A stretch of 64,000 bases of DNA from Gammaproteobacteria bacterium (GTDB taxonomy: Bacteria > Pseudomonadota > Gammaproteobacteria > GRL18): the NCBI GenBank assembly GCA_016744995.1, contig JADGDG010000006.1, positions 62,001-126,000 on the forward strand, read 5' to 3'. The position numbers and the translations under genes were made by a program. The notes under the pieces were generated by a model that saw only the letters and a program-made list of their open reading frames with translations, made no database searches and was not told the DNA's origin. Positions 39,400 through 48,848 of the stretch are shown here, in pieces (the stretch's first letter is position 1; each line of letters opens with the position of its first letter).

Positions 39400-41595
39400 A
39401 TGATAAATGTTACACTCTATAGTGTGCTGACAGATAAATTGAAAAAAAACATACAAGATGCCTACACCCGTATACTGGATAGTAAAAATATTAAGCCCAG
39501 ATATGGACAGAGGTTAATGATTGCAGATATTGCCCGAACTCTTGGAAATATCAATCGAGAAAACCCTGAACAGGCACATATATGCACTCTTGAAGCCGGT
39601 ACGGGTACTGGAAAAACAATCGCTTATATTGTTGCAGCACTTCCGATTGCAAAAGAGCATAAAAAGAAACTCATCATTTCAACTGCAACCATTGCCCTGC
39701 AGGAACAAATTTTACTTAAAGACTTACCTGACATTCACCGCCATAGTGGTTTAAATTTCTCCTTTACTCTGGCCAAAGGCCGAAAGCGTTATGTCTGTTT
39801 ACACAAACTGGATAATTATGTTTCCCATAAAAACCAGGCCGATCTACCACTTGATCTGCCATCCAGCGAAATTTTATTAAACAATAAAGACGACATATTA
39901 CTTTATGATGACTTACATCGCGCCTGGCAGAATAAAAAATGGGATGGTGAAATTGACAGTTGGAGTGATTCAATCTCACAAAGCAGCTGGTTGCCGCTGA
40001 CTTCCGATCAACATCAATGCAGTGGTAAGCGTTGTTCTTTTTATAATGAATGCATTTATTTCAAGGCCAGAGAGTCTGTTTTTAAAGTAGATTGTATTAT
40101 TGCCAATCACGATCTTGTTTTAAGCGATCTCAATATGGGTGGTGGTTATATTCTCCCATCTCCCGATGAATGCATCTATATCTTTGATGAGGGGCATCAT
40201 TTGCCACTCAAAGCCATTAACCATTTCAGCTATTCATTTCACATCGCAGCCTCCCTTAAGTGGCTGGAGCAAGTAAATTCAACACTCAATAATTTTGCCT
40301 CATTAGCCAAACCACCGGTACAAATTCAACGGATAATTACACACTTTCCTGAACAGGAAAAAGACATTCGCACAGAAATTAATCATCTTGAAAGCATTGT
40401 CAATCAATTTCAATTTCCTGAAAATCGCTATTCTCCCCAAATGGGAAACAAATCAGGAAATAATCAGGAAGAAATATTACGCTTTGAGTTCGGTCAAATA
40501 CCAGAAATACTCAAAAACCAATGCCAGCAGCTTCTTAAACAATTTGATAAGCTTGCCGGGCAATTATTACAAATTAATAAAGTCCTTAAAGATACCTTAG
40601 AGGGTGAAATCACCGGCTTACAGACTGAGGTCGCTGAACAATGGCTGCCGGCATTAGCACCAATGGAAAGTCGTGCCAGTGCGGCAATGAGTTTATTTGA
40701 ATTCTTCACCAAAGTTGATAAAGATGGCCTCCCGCCAAATGCACGCTGGTTACATAAGCATGATCAAACAAGTAATTCCAATAGTCGGGAAATAAATGGC
40801 ATTGAGCTTTGCTGCAGCCCAATACTCGCAGCCAACACGCTTGAACAAATCCTATGGTCTCAGTGTTATGGTGCGGTAGTAACCAGCGCCACCATCGCAG
40901 CTCTGGGCAGCTTCGATCGCTATATACTGAATTCTGGCGTCCCCGGCTTTTTTAATATATTACCCAGCCCATTTAACTATCAGGAAAATGTTGAATTTAT
41001 TGTTCCTCAAATGGCCAGCAATGCCACGCAATATCAGGCCCATACGGATGAAATTGTTGAGTTGCTCAGAAAAATTATCGATCAGAACAAAGGCACATTG
41101 GTTCTGTTTGCCTCTAAAAAACAAATGACCGATGTTGAATATGAATTACTGCGCAGCGATGACATCTGGAAAAAACTGTTACTCACTCAAGGCCAAAGAA
41201 ACAAACAAGTTATAATCAATGACCATAAAAAACAAATAGATAAGGGAAGAGGCAGTGTCATTCTCGGCCTTAACAGCTTTGCCGAAGGTATTGATTTACC
41301 AGGAAGCTATTGTGAACACGTCATCATAGCCAAACTCCCCTTCTCTGTACCTAATAATCCCGTTGACGCCTCATTAACTGAATGGATTGAATCTCAGGGA
41401 CGAAATGCTTTTATGGAAATTGCAGTCCCCGATGCCTCAATCAAACTCGTCCAGGCCTGTGGGCGTCTGATCCGCAAAGAAACGGATAAAGGAAAAATTA
41501 CACTATTGGATAACCGTGTGATCACCAAGTTTTATGGCAAAAAAATTCTTAAGGCCCTGCCACCGTATAAATTTAACTTAAATGCACCTGTTTAA
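39400..41595 (+). CDS. dinG: DinG-family ATP-dependent DNA helicase
   Basis: 731 residues. An XPD-like 5'-3' helicase, active on R-loops and damaged forks in E. coli DinG. Walker A EAGTGTGKT is at residues ~65-73 and the Walker B/DEAH-equivalent FDEGHHL at ~262. Iron-sulfur ligands are plausible: one in RYVCLHKL (~132) and three in a CSGKRCSFYNEC cluster (~207-218). C-terminal motif GRLIRKETDKG is present. It is close in length to E. coli DinG (716). ATG 39400, though the ribosome site is weak. Confidence 0.88.
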   Translation: MINVTLYSVLTDKLKKNIQDAYTRILDSKNIKPRYGQRLMIADIARTLGNINRENPEQAHICTLEAGTGTGKTIAYIVAALPIAKEHKKKLIISTATIALQEQILLKDLPDIHRHSGLNFSFTLAKGRKRYVCLHKLDNYVSHKNQADLPLDLPSSEILLNNKDDILLYDDLHRAWQNKKWDGEIDSWSDSISQSSWLPLTSDQHQCSGKRCSFYNECIYFKARESVFKVDCIIANHDLVLSDLNMGGGYILPSPDECIYIFDEGHHLPLKAINHFSYSFHIAASLKWLEQVNSTLNNFASLAKPPVQIQRIITHFPEQEKDIRTEINHLESIVNQFQFPENRYSPQMGNKSGNNQEEILRFEFGQIPEILKNQCQQLLKQFDKLAGQLLQINKVLKDTLEGEITGLQTEVAEQWLPALAPMESRASAAMSLFEFFTKVDKDGLPPNARWLHKHDQTSNSNSREINGIELCCSPILAANTLEQILWSQCYGAVVTSATIAALGSFDRYILNSGVPGFFNILPSPFNYQENVEFIVPQMASNATQYQAHTDEIVELLRKIIDQNKGTLVLFASKKQMTDVEYELLRSDDIWKKLLLTQGQRNKQVIINDHKKQIDKGRGSVILGLNSFAEGIDLPGSYCEHVIIAKLPFSVPNNPVDASLTEWIESQGRNAFMEIAVPDASIKLVQACGRLIRKETDKGKITLLDNRVITKFYGKKILKALPPYKFNLNAPV

Positions 41596-41629
41596 GACTA
41601 ATTATAATATTGGAACTTCAGCACTTAAC

Positions 41630-42949
41630 TTACAATATCGCAGTTTTAACAGATTTGGAAAAACGCCAGTAAATAAATATAAACATAACAATATTGGATA
41701 ATCCAATCAAAGCAAATAACGTGTGAAGTGATATACCATTATCCAGCAACAACATTGTAGCCACTGCAGAAATCACCATAAATAATGCATTTGTTATATT
41801 ATTGGCTGCAATAGTTCTGGAGCGGAATTCAATCTCACTATGTTCCTGAATAATGACATACAGGGGAACAATATATAATCCTCCGGATGCACCTAATAAC
41901 AAAATATCAATCAAAATATGTGCGGTTACCGGATTTTGAAACATTGCCTGCCATGATACGAGTTCACCAGCCCCTTTTATAATATTAGACTCAATAAGCT
42001 GGGCACTGATCCAGTACAAATCCAGAGCTGTCAGACTAATCCCAATAGCTCCTATAACTATCCATTTGAGACTCTTGCTTAAGGTTTTTGACTTTCCTGC
42101 AATAATAGAACCCAGACCAATTCCAATTGAGAACAGAGCCAATAATAATGTGATGACCTGTTCTTTTGCCTGTAGAATAACCTGGATAAATTCTGGTAAA
42201 GGTAAAATTGACAGCATGGTTGCTCCCACAAACCAGAACCATGAAATTGCAACAATTGTTCCAAAGATTAAACGGGATTTAAATGCATCTCTTATGATAT
42301 TAAAGGTCTCAGAAAAAATATTCCAATTAATTGTAAGTTCCTGGTTGGCTGATTGGGCCAGAGGAATTTTTTGACTGCTTAACCATCCCAAAAAAGCAAT
42401 ACTCACGACCAGAGCACTGACATAGGCACGTCCATAATCATCATTCATTATCAGTATTCCACCAACAAGCGTACCGAGCAAAATAGCAAGAAAAGTCCCC
42501 ATTTCTATCACCGCATTACCTTTTAATAATCCCTCCTCTGATAGATGTTGAGGTAAAATACTGTATTTAACCGGTCCAAATAATGAAGACTGACAGCCCA
42601 TAAAAAAAAGCACGGCTAATAAATACCAGATATTTTCAAAATAAAAGCCAATTGCCGCCAGCAGCATGATGCAGATTTCACCAACTTTAATAAAACGGAT
42701 TAATTTTGATTTTTCAAATTTATCCGCCAACTGCCCAGCCAGAGCTGAAAACAAAAAGAAAGGTAAAATAAATAACCCACCACTTAAAGGTATCAGCAGC
42801 TCTACAGAAATACTGGTATATGAAGCGGCATTAATAGTAACTAGAATTATCAATGCATTTTTATACAGATTGTCATTAAATGCACCCAGAAATTGTGTCC
42901 AGAACAAGGGCGCAAAATACCGACTGGAAAGAAGAGAGCTAAAATTCAT
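41630..42949 (-). CDS. lplT: LplT-like lysophospholipid transporter (MFS)
   Basis: 439 residues with about twelve membrane helices. LplT flips lysophospholipids inward across the inner membrane for re-acylation. The family signatures are FLGAFNDNLYKNALIILV near the N-terminus and FFMGCQSSLFGPVKYSILPQ around residue 115-134. The usual partner acyltransferase/acyl-ACP synthetase (Aas) is not adjacent; elsewhere it can be fused or next door. The next gene (dinG) is convergent, with 34 bp between stops. Confidence 0.8.
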   Translation of the reverse strand: MNFSSLLSSRYFAPLFWTQFLGAFNDNLYKNALIILVTINAASYTSISVELLIPLSGGLFILPFFLFSALAGQLADKFEKSKLIRFIKVGEICIMLLAAIGFYFENIWYLLAVLFFMGCQSSLFGPVKYSILPQHLSEEGLLKGNAVIEMGTFLAILLGTLVGGILIMNDDYGRAYVSALVVSIAFLGWLSSQKIPLAQSANQELTINWNIFSETFNIIRDAFKSRLIFGTIVAISWFWFVGATMLSILPLPEFIQVILQAKEQVITLLLALFSIGIGLGSIIAGKSKTLSKSLKWIVIGAIGISLTALDLYWISAQLIESNIIKGAGELVSWQAMFQNPVTAHILIDILLLGASGGLYIVPLYVIIQEHSEIEFRSRTIAANNITNALFMVISAVATMLLLDNGISLHTLFALIGLSNIVMFIFIYWRFSKSVKTAIL

Positions 42950-43253
42950 AATAACGCCTGTAAATTTTCACAATTAGTCAAAATAACACAACGTCATACA
43001 TTGCTCAATAATTATTGTAGCAATATATTTTCATTCCTGACTGGAAACACTTCATGGGTATTTTAAAGGCTTCTATTCTTTTGTTGAGCCTGAAGCACAA
43101 TTGAAATCACTGCTATTCAACTCAAGTCATTGATCCAGGTCAGCAAGCCTTATGATTTCATAGCATATACGTTGTCATTAGATACAGTATAAAATAGAAT
43201 AATAGGTATATTTAGACATTAAATGTTGTGTTTCTACACTTGAGGTTATTCAC
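42950..43253. other. Upstream region of the hydrogenase subunit gene
   Basis: 304 bp between divergent genes. It contains the FNR-type box at 43130-43143 and a candidate -10 at 43164-43169. Nothing else recognised. Confidence 0.5.
43130..43143. promoter_or_regulatory. FNR/ANR-type box upstream of the hydrogenase subunit gene
   Basis: TTGATCCAGGTCAG resembles the FNR/ANR consensus (TTGAT-N4-ATCAA); the left half is perfect, the right half matches three of five bases. A CATATA (43164-43169) lies at the distance expected for the -10 of a class II FNR promoter, giving a start near 43177. Oxygen-controlled expression is inferred. Confidence 0.45.
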
Positions 43254-44450
43254 ATGCCTGTATTAGAAACTTTTGAAGCACATTTGTCCAAAAAAGGAAT
43301 CAGTCGGCGCTCTTTTTTAAAATTCTGTTCGGCTATTGCTTCACTACTCGCTCTTCCTCCTGATGCTTTTCCCGCATTGTCAGAGAGACTACGTCAGGCT
43401 ATCCGTCCAACGGTCATCTGGCTCTCTTTTCAAGAATGTACAGGCTGTACTGAATCCCTTACACGCTCACACAGTCCAACTATTGAAGAGCTTATCTTTA
43501 GTTACATTTCACTTGATTATCACCATACTTTACAGGCAGCTTCAGGAGAAGCTGCAGAAAACGCTCGAACTAATGCGATGAAGAAGGCTTTTGGCCAATA
43601 TCTATTAATTGTTGATGGCTCGATACCTATTGGTGATGGCGGTGTTTACTCAACCATCGCAGGTAAGAGCAATTTAGATACATTGAAAGAGTGTACTCAA
43701 GGGGCTGCAGCAATCATTGCCATCGGTAGTTGTGCTTGTTTTGGCGGACTGCCTGCAGCAAGCCCTAATCCCACTGGTGCAACAGGTGTTGATGAACTGA
43801 TGAAAAAGGGAATTATTGAAAACAAAACATTAGTTAACATTCCTGGCTGTCCTCCTCTACCCATTGCAATTAGTAGTGTAATAGCACATTTTTTGGCTTT
43901 TAAACGTTTTCCAGCACTAGATGAATTACATCGACCTCTCAGTATTTATGGCCATACTATTCATGAACGCTGTTCCCGGTATCATTTTTATAAAGAGGAA
44001 AAGTTTGCACAACATTTTGATGATGAAGGTGCACACAAAGGTTGGTGTTTATACAAACTAGGATGCAAAGGCCCGACCACCTACAATGGTTGTTCTGTAT
44101 ACAAATGGAACCAAAGCACCAGTAATCCTATAGAGTCAGGGCATCCCTGTCTGGGCTGTTCCGAGCCGACATTCTGGGATAAAGGAGGCTTCTACCAGAG
44201 TTTAGATGACATTTTACTCACTCACAAAATTGATAATGAGAGTACAGGATCTCAAATAGAAGCAGGTCAATATCTTTATGAAGACAATTGCACTTTTTGC
44301 CATTCAACAAATCCGTCAGAATTTCAAGCAAGTCCAGACAAAATTGTTGAGTTATTTCGTGCTGGCTCAATACGTTCGCACTCGCGTCTAAAGTTTTCAA
44401 ACGATCAAATGAATATTTTAGATAAGTACCTAAAATCAACTGAGAAATAA
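43254..44450 (+). CDS. [NiFe] hydrogenase small subunit fused to a c-type cytochrome domain
   Basis: 398 residues. A Tat signal (SRRSFLKF, R18-R19) sends the folded protein to the periplasm. All expected cluster ligands are visible: C62 and C65 in ECTGCTES, GSCACFGG and IPGCPP for the proximal cluster; HERCSRYHF, GWCLYKLGCKG, NGCSVYKWN and HPCLGCSEPTFWD for the medial and distal ones. The two extra cysteines of oxygen-tolerant enzymes are absent (glycines instead). Where most relatives have a membrane anchor, residues ~335-398 form a short domain with a haem motif CTFCH (346-350). No large subunit gene is in the window. It is followed by an EF-hand gene after 24 bp. Confidence 0.88.
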   Translation: MPVLETFEAHLSKKGISRRSFLKFCSAIASLLALPPDAFPALSERLRQAIRPTVIWLSFQECTGCTESLTRSHSPTIEELIFSYISLDYHHTLQAASGEAAENARTNAMKKAFGQYLLIVDGSIPIGDGGVYSTIAGKSNLDTLKECTQGAAAIIAIGSCACFGGLPAASPNPTGATGVDELMKKGIIENKTLVNIPGCPPLPIAISSVIAHFLAFKRFPALDELHRPLSIYGHTIHERCSRYHFYKEEKFAQHFDDEGAHKGWCLYKLGCKGPTTYNGCSVYKWNQSTSNPIESGHPCLGCSEPTFWDKGGFYQSLDDILLTHKIDNESTGSQIEAGQYLYEDNCTFCHSTNPSEFQASPDKIVELFRAGSIRSHSRLKFSNDQMNILDKYLKSTEK

Positions 44451-44474
44451 CTGAGAAACAGGAGGGATAAGAAA

Positions 44475-44849
44475 ATGATAAAAATTATATCGTGCTCGTT
44501 AATTATTTTATTTATATTTAATCCTCTTAATGCAAATGAGGTCACTCCAGCTAATAATGATTTTCCAGAGCCTAAACAGAATAGAGGTTCTGGAAAATAT
44601 ATATTTTCAATTCATGACATTGATAAAAGTGGAACTTTAAGTGAAGTGGAATACCAGCAACTTGTAGAGCATGTTAAATTGCGTCGAAAATCAACAGGAC
44701 GGCCAATGCGTCGTTTTTCCCCAAGCCTTAGTTTTGAAGAAATAGATACTAACAAAGATGGTTTTATCAGTGAAGATGAAATGATATCAGCCTTAAACAA
44801 GCGACTAAAGAAACATAGGCGCTATAGATTTGAAGGCAGTCAGCAATAA
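44475..44849 (+). CDS. Secreted EF-hand protein
   Basis: 124 residues. Signal peptide (~1-20, ending in NANEV) followed by two EF-hand loops with the usual acidic pattern: DIDKSGTLSEVE and DTNKDGFISEDE, the latter with a basic tail after it. Calcium binding in the periplasm is expected. The ATG at 44475 has a strong GGAGGG site. It begins 24 bp after the hydrogenase subunit stop on the same strand, so the two are probably cotranscribed; a functional link is inferred only from this. Confidence 0.8.
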   Translation: MIKIISCSLIILFIFNPLNANEVTPANNDFPEPKQNRGSGKYIFSIHDIDKSGTLSEVEYQQLVEHVKLRRKSTGRPMRRFSPSLSFEEIDTNKDGFISEDEMISALNKRLKKHRRYRFEGSQQ

Positions 44850-44940
44850 GTTATTAAAAATTCTTAGCTTATATTTCCAGTATGAACTTAAATTATTCTG
44901 TATTACTGGTCTATATACCGTATTTTTATATTTTCACACA

Positions 44941-45576
44941 TCATGTAATATTTGAAAAATTAATAAACCTGAAGTAACGCTTAATCTCTCTGAATTTTTT
45001 TTTGCCAATTCTATCAGCGGTAATAAAAACAGAGTCTCTATTTAAAAAAATAAAAATTTTTTTAAATAGACTCTGATTTCCATTTTTTATTCTGATTAGA
45101 TTTAAAATAACAAGGTGTTCGCTGAGGATGGTATCGCTATCAACTTCTGCTTTAAAAACCTCATAGTTATTTAATTGAACATAACACCAGCCTAACTCTG
45201 TAAATATTATTTTTTTTATAGAATAAGGATGATTGATAAGAAAATATTTTCTTAATAAATAAAAGCAATATATGCTAAGACACACAAGCAGACACACAGC
45301 CAATAGTGAATTTAAGGGTAGAAAAAACACAGCAAATAAAAGGAGAGTATAAAATAAAAGGAAAATCCAGCTTAAAGCGCATGAAAGACCATAAGAGTTT
45401 TTACTTGCCTTTTTTTTAAAGGAAGATGGGGGCTTAATTTCATGATTTGCAAGTCCCTCTGTCCCCCTTCTAAAGAATGGGGATGCTAAAAGCAGAAGAA
45501 ACAGCTGGATATTTGCCAGAAAAGAGAAACAAGTCTGTTGTTCAAATAGGATTTCTAAGCCGCTGGCGGGCAGCAT
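44941..45576 (-). CDS. ygfX: YgfX-like membrane protein (SdhE partner), start uncertain
   Basis: Up to 211 residues from the ATG at 45576, which overlaps sdhE by 35 bp. The conserved YgfX part begins near residue 65: two membrane helices (~72-115), then a soluble tail with the pattern GWCYVQLNNYE ... RIKNGN ... RDSV. In E. coli YgfX sits directly behind sdhE, as here. The N-terminal ~55 residues are odd: they include translation of a C/G-rich hairpin (45464-45482), seen as PFFRRGTEG, so the natural start may have been displaced. Only the in-frame ATG is available. Confidence 0.5.
   Translation of the reverse strand: MLPASGLEILFEQQTCFSFLANIQLFLLLLASPFFRRGTEGLANHEIKPPSSFKKKASKNSYGLSCALSWIFLLFYTLLLFAVFFLPLNSLLAVCLLVCLSIYCFYLLRKYFLINHPYSIKKIIFTELGWCYVQLNNYEVFKAEVDSDTILSEHLVILNLIRIKNGNQSLFKKIFIFLNRDSVFITADRIGKKKFREIKRYFRFINFSNIT
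45464..45482. repeat. C/G-rich hairpin inside the 5' part of ygfX
   Basis: CCCCTTCT-AA-AGAA-T-GGGG, two paired arms with one bulge. The core TTCTAAAGAA recurs in the hairpin at 51524-51550. It is in frame within the ygfX reading frame. Confidence 0.7.
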
Positions 45577-45817
45577 TTCTAACTGTCTGGACAATATCCC
45601 TGAGTCCATAATCATCTGGTTCATCCTTTCCCATAAGATAATCAAATAAAACAGGATCTATTATGTCCAATAAATCCACAAATAAAGCTTTTTTTCTTTC
45701 AGACAGATCATCGTAATCGTATTCTAAAAAATCATTCAAAAATAATTCCAGCTCTAACATACCCCGTCGACATTGCCAGCGCAATCTTTCCCGACTTATT
45801 TGATTCATTTTTTCCAT
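45542..45817 (-). CDS. sdhE: FAD assembly factor SdhE
   Basis: 91 residues. Attaches FAD covalently to SdhA. The family motif RRGMLELE (canonical RGxxE) is at residues ~17-25, and the later YDDLSERKKALFVDLLD helix fits. Its ATG overlaps the sdhB stop (TAATG), so translation is coupled to the enzyme operon. The frame 45542-45576 overlaps the ygfX start. Confidence 0.92.
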   Translation of the reverse strand: MEKMNQISRERLRWQCRRGMLELELFLNDFLEYDYDDLSERKKALFVDLLDIIDPVLFDYLMGKDEPDDYGLRDIVQTVRNAARQRLRNPI

Positions 45818-46515
45818 TACAACATATTTTTAAGCATCAATTTTTTTATATGCCCAATCGCCTTAGTTGGATTAAGATTTTTAGGACAAACATCAACACA
45901 ATTCATAATACTATGACAACGATATAATTTATAGGGACCTTCTAATTCTTCAAGGCGTTCAGCAGTTGCCTGATCCCGACTATCCGCTAAAAAACGCCAT
46001 GATTGCAATAAGGCTGCTGGGCCTCTGAATTTGACGGGGTTCCACCAGAATGAAGGACAGGCAGTGGAACAGCAGCCGCACAGAATACATTCATAAAGTC
46101 CATCGAGCTTATCACGCTGTTCTGGTGTTTGTTTAAATTCAACTTCCGGGATCGGATCTTTTACTATCAACCAGGGTTTAACAGCCCTGTATTGAGTATA
46201 AAACTGTGTCATATCTATCACTAAATCACGTATAACCGGCATACCGGGTAATGGGCGAATGATAATAGGTTGTTTAAGACCATCAACAGATGTAACACAG
46301 GCAAGTCCATTAGTGCCATTAATATTCATACCATCTGAACCACAGACACCTTCACCACAAGAGTGACGAAATGAAAGACTTTCATCCTGTTCATTTTTTA
46401 TTCTCAGTAAGGCATCCCGAAGCATCGTACCGGGTTTTATCTCAGACAGATCATACTCCTGCATATAGGGCGTTTCATCTGTTTCAGGATTAAAACGATA
46501 AATGGTAAAAAGCAT
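45817..46515 (-). CDS. sdhB: Succinate dehydrogenase iron-sulfur subunit
   Basis: 232 residues. Carries electrons from SdhA to quinone through three clusters. [2Fe-2S] ligands are in HSCGEGVCGSDG and GLACVT; the [4Fe-4S] and [3Fe-4S] ligands are in CILCGCCSTACPSFWWN and YRCHSIMNCVDVCPK. Cytoplasmic side of the membrane. It starts 51 bp after sdhA. Length matches E. coli SdhB (238). Confidence 0.97.
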   Translation of the reverse strand: MLFTIYRFNPETDETPYMQEYDLSEIKPGTMLRDALLRIKNEQDESLSFRHSCGEGVCGSDGMNINGTNGLACVTSVDGLKQPIIIRPLPGMPVIRDLVIDMTQFYTQYRAVKPWLIVKDPIPEVEFKQTPEQRDKLDGLYECILCGCCSTACPSFWWNPVKFRGPAALLQSWRFLADSRDQATAERLEELEGPYKLYRCHSIMNCVDVCPKNLNPTKAIGHIKKLMLKNML

Positions 46516-46566
46516 TTTTAATATCCTAATTTAACTCATTATTTAAAACGCATTTAAAGCAATACC

Positions 46567-48363
46567 TTAGTAAACTCGTTCTTTGGGAGGAAATGTGTCA
46601 ACACTTAATGCCTTAGTATGTACCGGCTTATAATTTAAACGATGATCATTCATATAATATAGACTGTGCTTCATCCAGGATTCATCATCTCGTATTTCAT
46701 AATCAACACGAGAATGAGCACCACGACTTTCTTTTCGTGCTAAAGCACTAATGACAGTGGCTAGGCCAATTTCAATCAGATTTTCTAATTCCAGGGCTTC
46801 AACCCTTGCTGTATTAAAAATTACTGAGTGATCGGTAATATAGGCATGTTCAAATTTGTCTTTTATCTGTTTTACTTTTTCAACACCCTCGGCCAGGACT
46901 TTCTCAGTACGAAAAACACCACATTTTTCTTCCATAACCTGTTGTAATTCCTCTTTGAGTTGAGGTACAGAATAAGACTCAGAGCTATTGTTACTTTCTT
47001 CATCTTGTTTGTGTAGAGGGTTTTCCCATCGTTCTAATCTGGCTAAAGCTTCATCAATACAATCATCTGCAAGTATCTGGTGATAATGATGAGACTTAAG
47101 AAAGTCGATTATGTGATTGCCTGCGGCCCGACCGAATACCACAATATCCAATAATGAATTACCTCCCAATCGGTTGGCACCATGGACTGATGCACATGCA
47201 CATTCACCCGCAGCATATAAGCCAGGGATAACTTCCTCTCCCCCAATACCCATTGGAACAACGACTTCACCATTACGGTTAGTGGGTATTCCCCCCATGG
47301 TATAATGTGCGGTTGGAAAGACAGGTATAGGTTCTTCAATGGGGTCAATACCAAGAAAAGTTAAACTGGTATCACGGATCCCGGGCAAACGTTTTTTTAT
47401 AACATCACTGCCAAGATGATCCAATTTTAATAAAACATGATCTTTGTTTGAACCACAGCCACGCCCTTCTCTAATTTCAATGGCAATAGCCCGACTCACG
47501 ACATCTCGGGAAGCTAAATCTTTGGCATGAGGTGCATAACGCTCCATAAAGCGCTCGCCATCGCAATTAATAAGATAACCACCTTCACCACGAACACCTT
47601 CAGTAATTAACATGCCTTTACCGGCAACACCGGTTGGATGAAATTGGAAAAACTCCATATCCTGAAGAGGTATACCTGCTCTGAGAGCCATAGCCATGCC
47701 ATCACCGGTATTGATACTGGCATTGGTATTGGTGCGGAATAATTGCCCGGCACCACCCGTTGCTATCAGTGTCGTTTTAGCTTCAATAATAATTTTTTCA
47801 CTGGTTTCAATATCATAGGCAATGGCACCTAAGACGTCACCGGCTTTATTTTTCAGTAAATCAACAGCAAAGAATTCATCAAAAAAGTGCGTTTTTGCTC
47901 GTATATTCTGTTGATAAAGAGTATGCAGCATGGCATGGCCAGTTCGATCGGCAGCAGCACAGGTTCTGGCAGCTTGATCACCACCAAAATTCTGGCTTTG
48001 CCCGCCAAATGGCCGCTGATAAATACGGCCATTTTCTAAACGTGAGAACGGCACGCCAAAATGTTCCAGCTCAATGATGGTATCAGGGGCTGCACGACAC
48101 ATGTATTCAATGGCATCCTGATCACCTAAATAATCACTGCCTTTCACGGTATCATACATGTGCCAGTGCCAGTTATCAGGAGTCACATTGCCTAAAGCAG
48201 CATTCATTCCACCCTGAGCAGCAACAGTATGAGAACGTGTTGGAAAAACCTTTGAAACCACGGCAACCTTTGCATCAGCATGTGATAACTGCAAAGCAGC
48301 TCTTAATCCTGCTCCTCCCGCACCAATAACAAGGGTATCAAATTTTCTTGTAATTATATTCAT
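46567..48363 (-). CDS. sdhA: Succinate dehydrogenase flavoprotein subunit
   Basis: 598 residues (E. coli 588). Oxidises succinate to fumarate. FAD-binding GAGGAGLRAALQLS is at the N-terminus; the covalent FAD histidine is in SHTVAAQGGMNAALG; the catalytic segment is in GVRGEGG, with HYTMGGIPTN and GANRLGGNSL later. The C-terminal domain has RGAHSRVDY. Cytoplasmic, bound to the inner membrane through SdhC/D. It follows sdhD by 63 bp. Confidence 0.97.
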   Translation of the reverse strand: MNIITRKFDTLVIGAGGAGLRAALQLSHADAKVAVVSKVFPTRSHTVAAQGGMNAALGNVTPDNWHWHMYDTVKGSDYLGDQDAIEYMCRAAPDTIIELEHFGVPFSRLENGRIYQRPFGGQSQNFGGDQAARTCAAADRTGHAMLHTLYQQNIRAKTHFFDEFFAVDLLKNKAGDVLGAIAYDIETSEKIIIEAKTTLIATGGAGQLFRTNTNASINTGDGMAMALRAGIPLQDMEFFQFHPTGVAGKGMLITEGVRGEGGYLINCDGERFMERYAPHAKDLASRDVVSRAIAIEIREGRGCGSNKDHVLLKLDHLGSDVIKKRLPGIRDTSLTFLGIDPIEEPIPVFPTAHYTMGGIPTNRNGEVVVPMGIGGEEVIPGLYAAGECACASVHGANRLGGNSLLDIVVFGRAAGNHIIDFLKSHHYHQILADDCIDEALARLERWENPLHKQDEESNNSSESYSVPQLKEELQQVMEEKCGVFRTEKVLAEGVEKVKQIKDKFEHAYITDHSVIFNTARVEALELENLIEIGLATVISALARKESRGAHSRVDYEIRDDESWMKHSLYYMNDHRLNYKPVHTKALSVDTFPPKERVY

Positions 48364-48426
48364 TTTAGCTTGCTTATTATGTCCTGATTTAAATGCTAGT
48401 CGAGAACTTGCATTTTAAGTTCACGA

Positions 48427-48777
48427 TTAAGCTTGAATAGTTAAAGCCAGTGAAAAAAATATCCGCAACATTCCAAGACTGATAATGATAAGAAAAAAAC
48501 TAATACAAGCCAGAGTTAGAAGTCTAAGAGAGTCATTGGACACATAATCTAAAACAATGTCACGCATCCCAACCCAGGCATGCACAGCAAGATGAATAAT
48601 AAACAAACCCGTTGCCGTATTCATAAGAGGGTGGGAAAACCACTCAAGCCATAACGTATAGGTCATTGATTCAGAAAAAGAAATCACCCAGATAAAATAA
48701 ACAATATAAAGTGCCATAAAAGCACCAGTTAAACGCTGATATAACCACGCCTGAAGACCTTTAGCCTGATAACTCAT
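48427..48777 (-). CDS. sdhD: Succinate dehydrogenase membrane anchor subunit SdhD
   Basis: 116 residues with three membrane helices (~18-34, 55-75, 86-110). The haem-binding part is HAWVGMRDIVLDYV, with the typical tryptophan-x-x-x-arginine-aspartate pattern around residue 66. A separate gene from sdhC, 139 bp downstream of its stop. Confidence 0.9.
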   Translation of the reverse strand: MSYQAKGLQAWLYQRLTGAFMALYIVYFIWVISFSESMTYTLWLEWFSHPLMNTATGLFIIHLAVHAWVGMRDIVLDYVSNDSLRLLTLACISFFLIIISLGMLRIFFSLALTIQA

Positions 48778-48848
48778 AATTCCATACTCTTTTTTATGGG
48801 ATTTAACCCTTAAAATTAAACAATTACGTTTTTAGTAATCACGCTCGC

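Noticed and set aside
43254..44450. Oxygen-tolerant (six-cysteine proximal cluster) hydrogenase
   Set aside because: The two extra cysteine positions are glycines (ECTGCTES, CFGGL).
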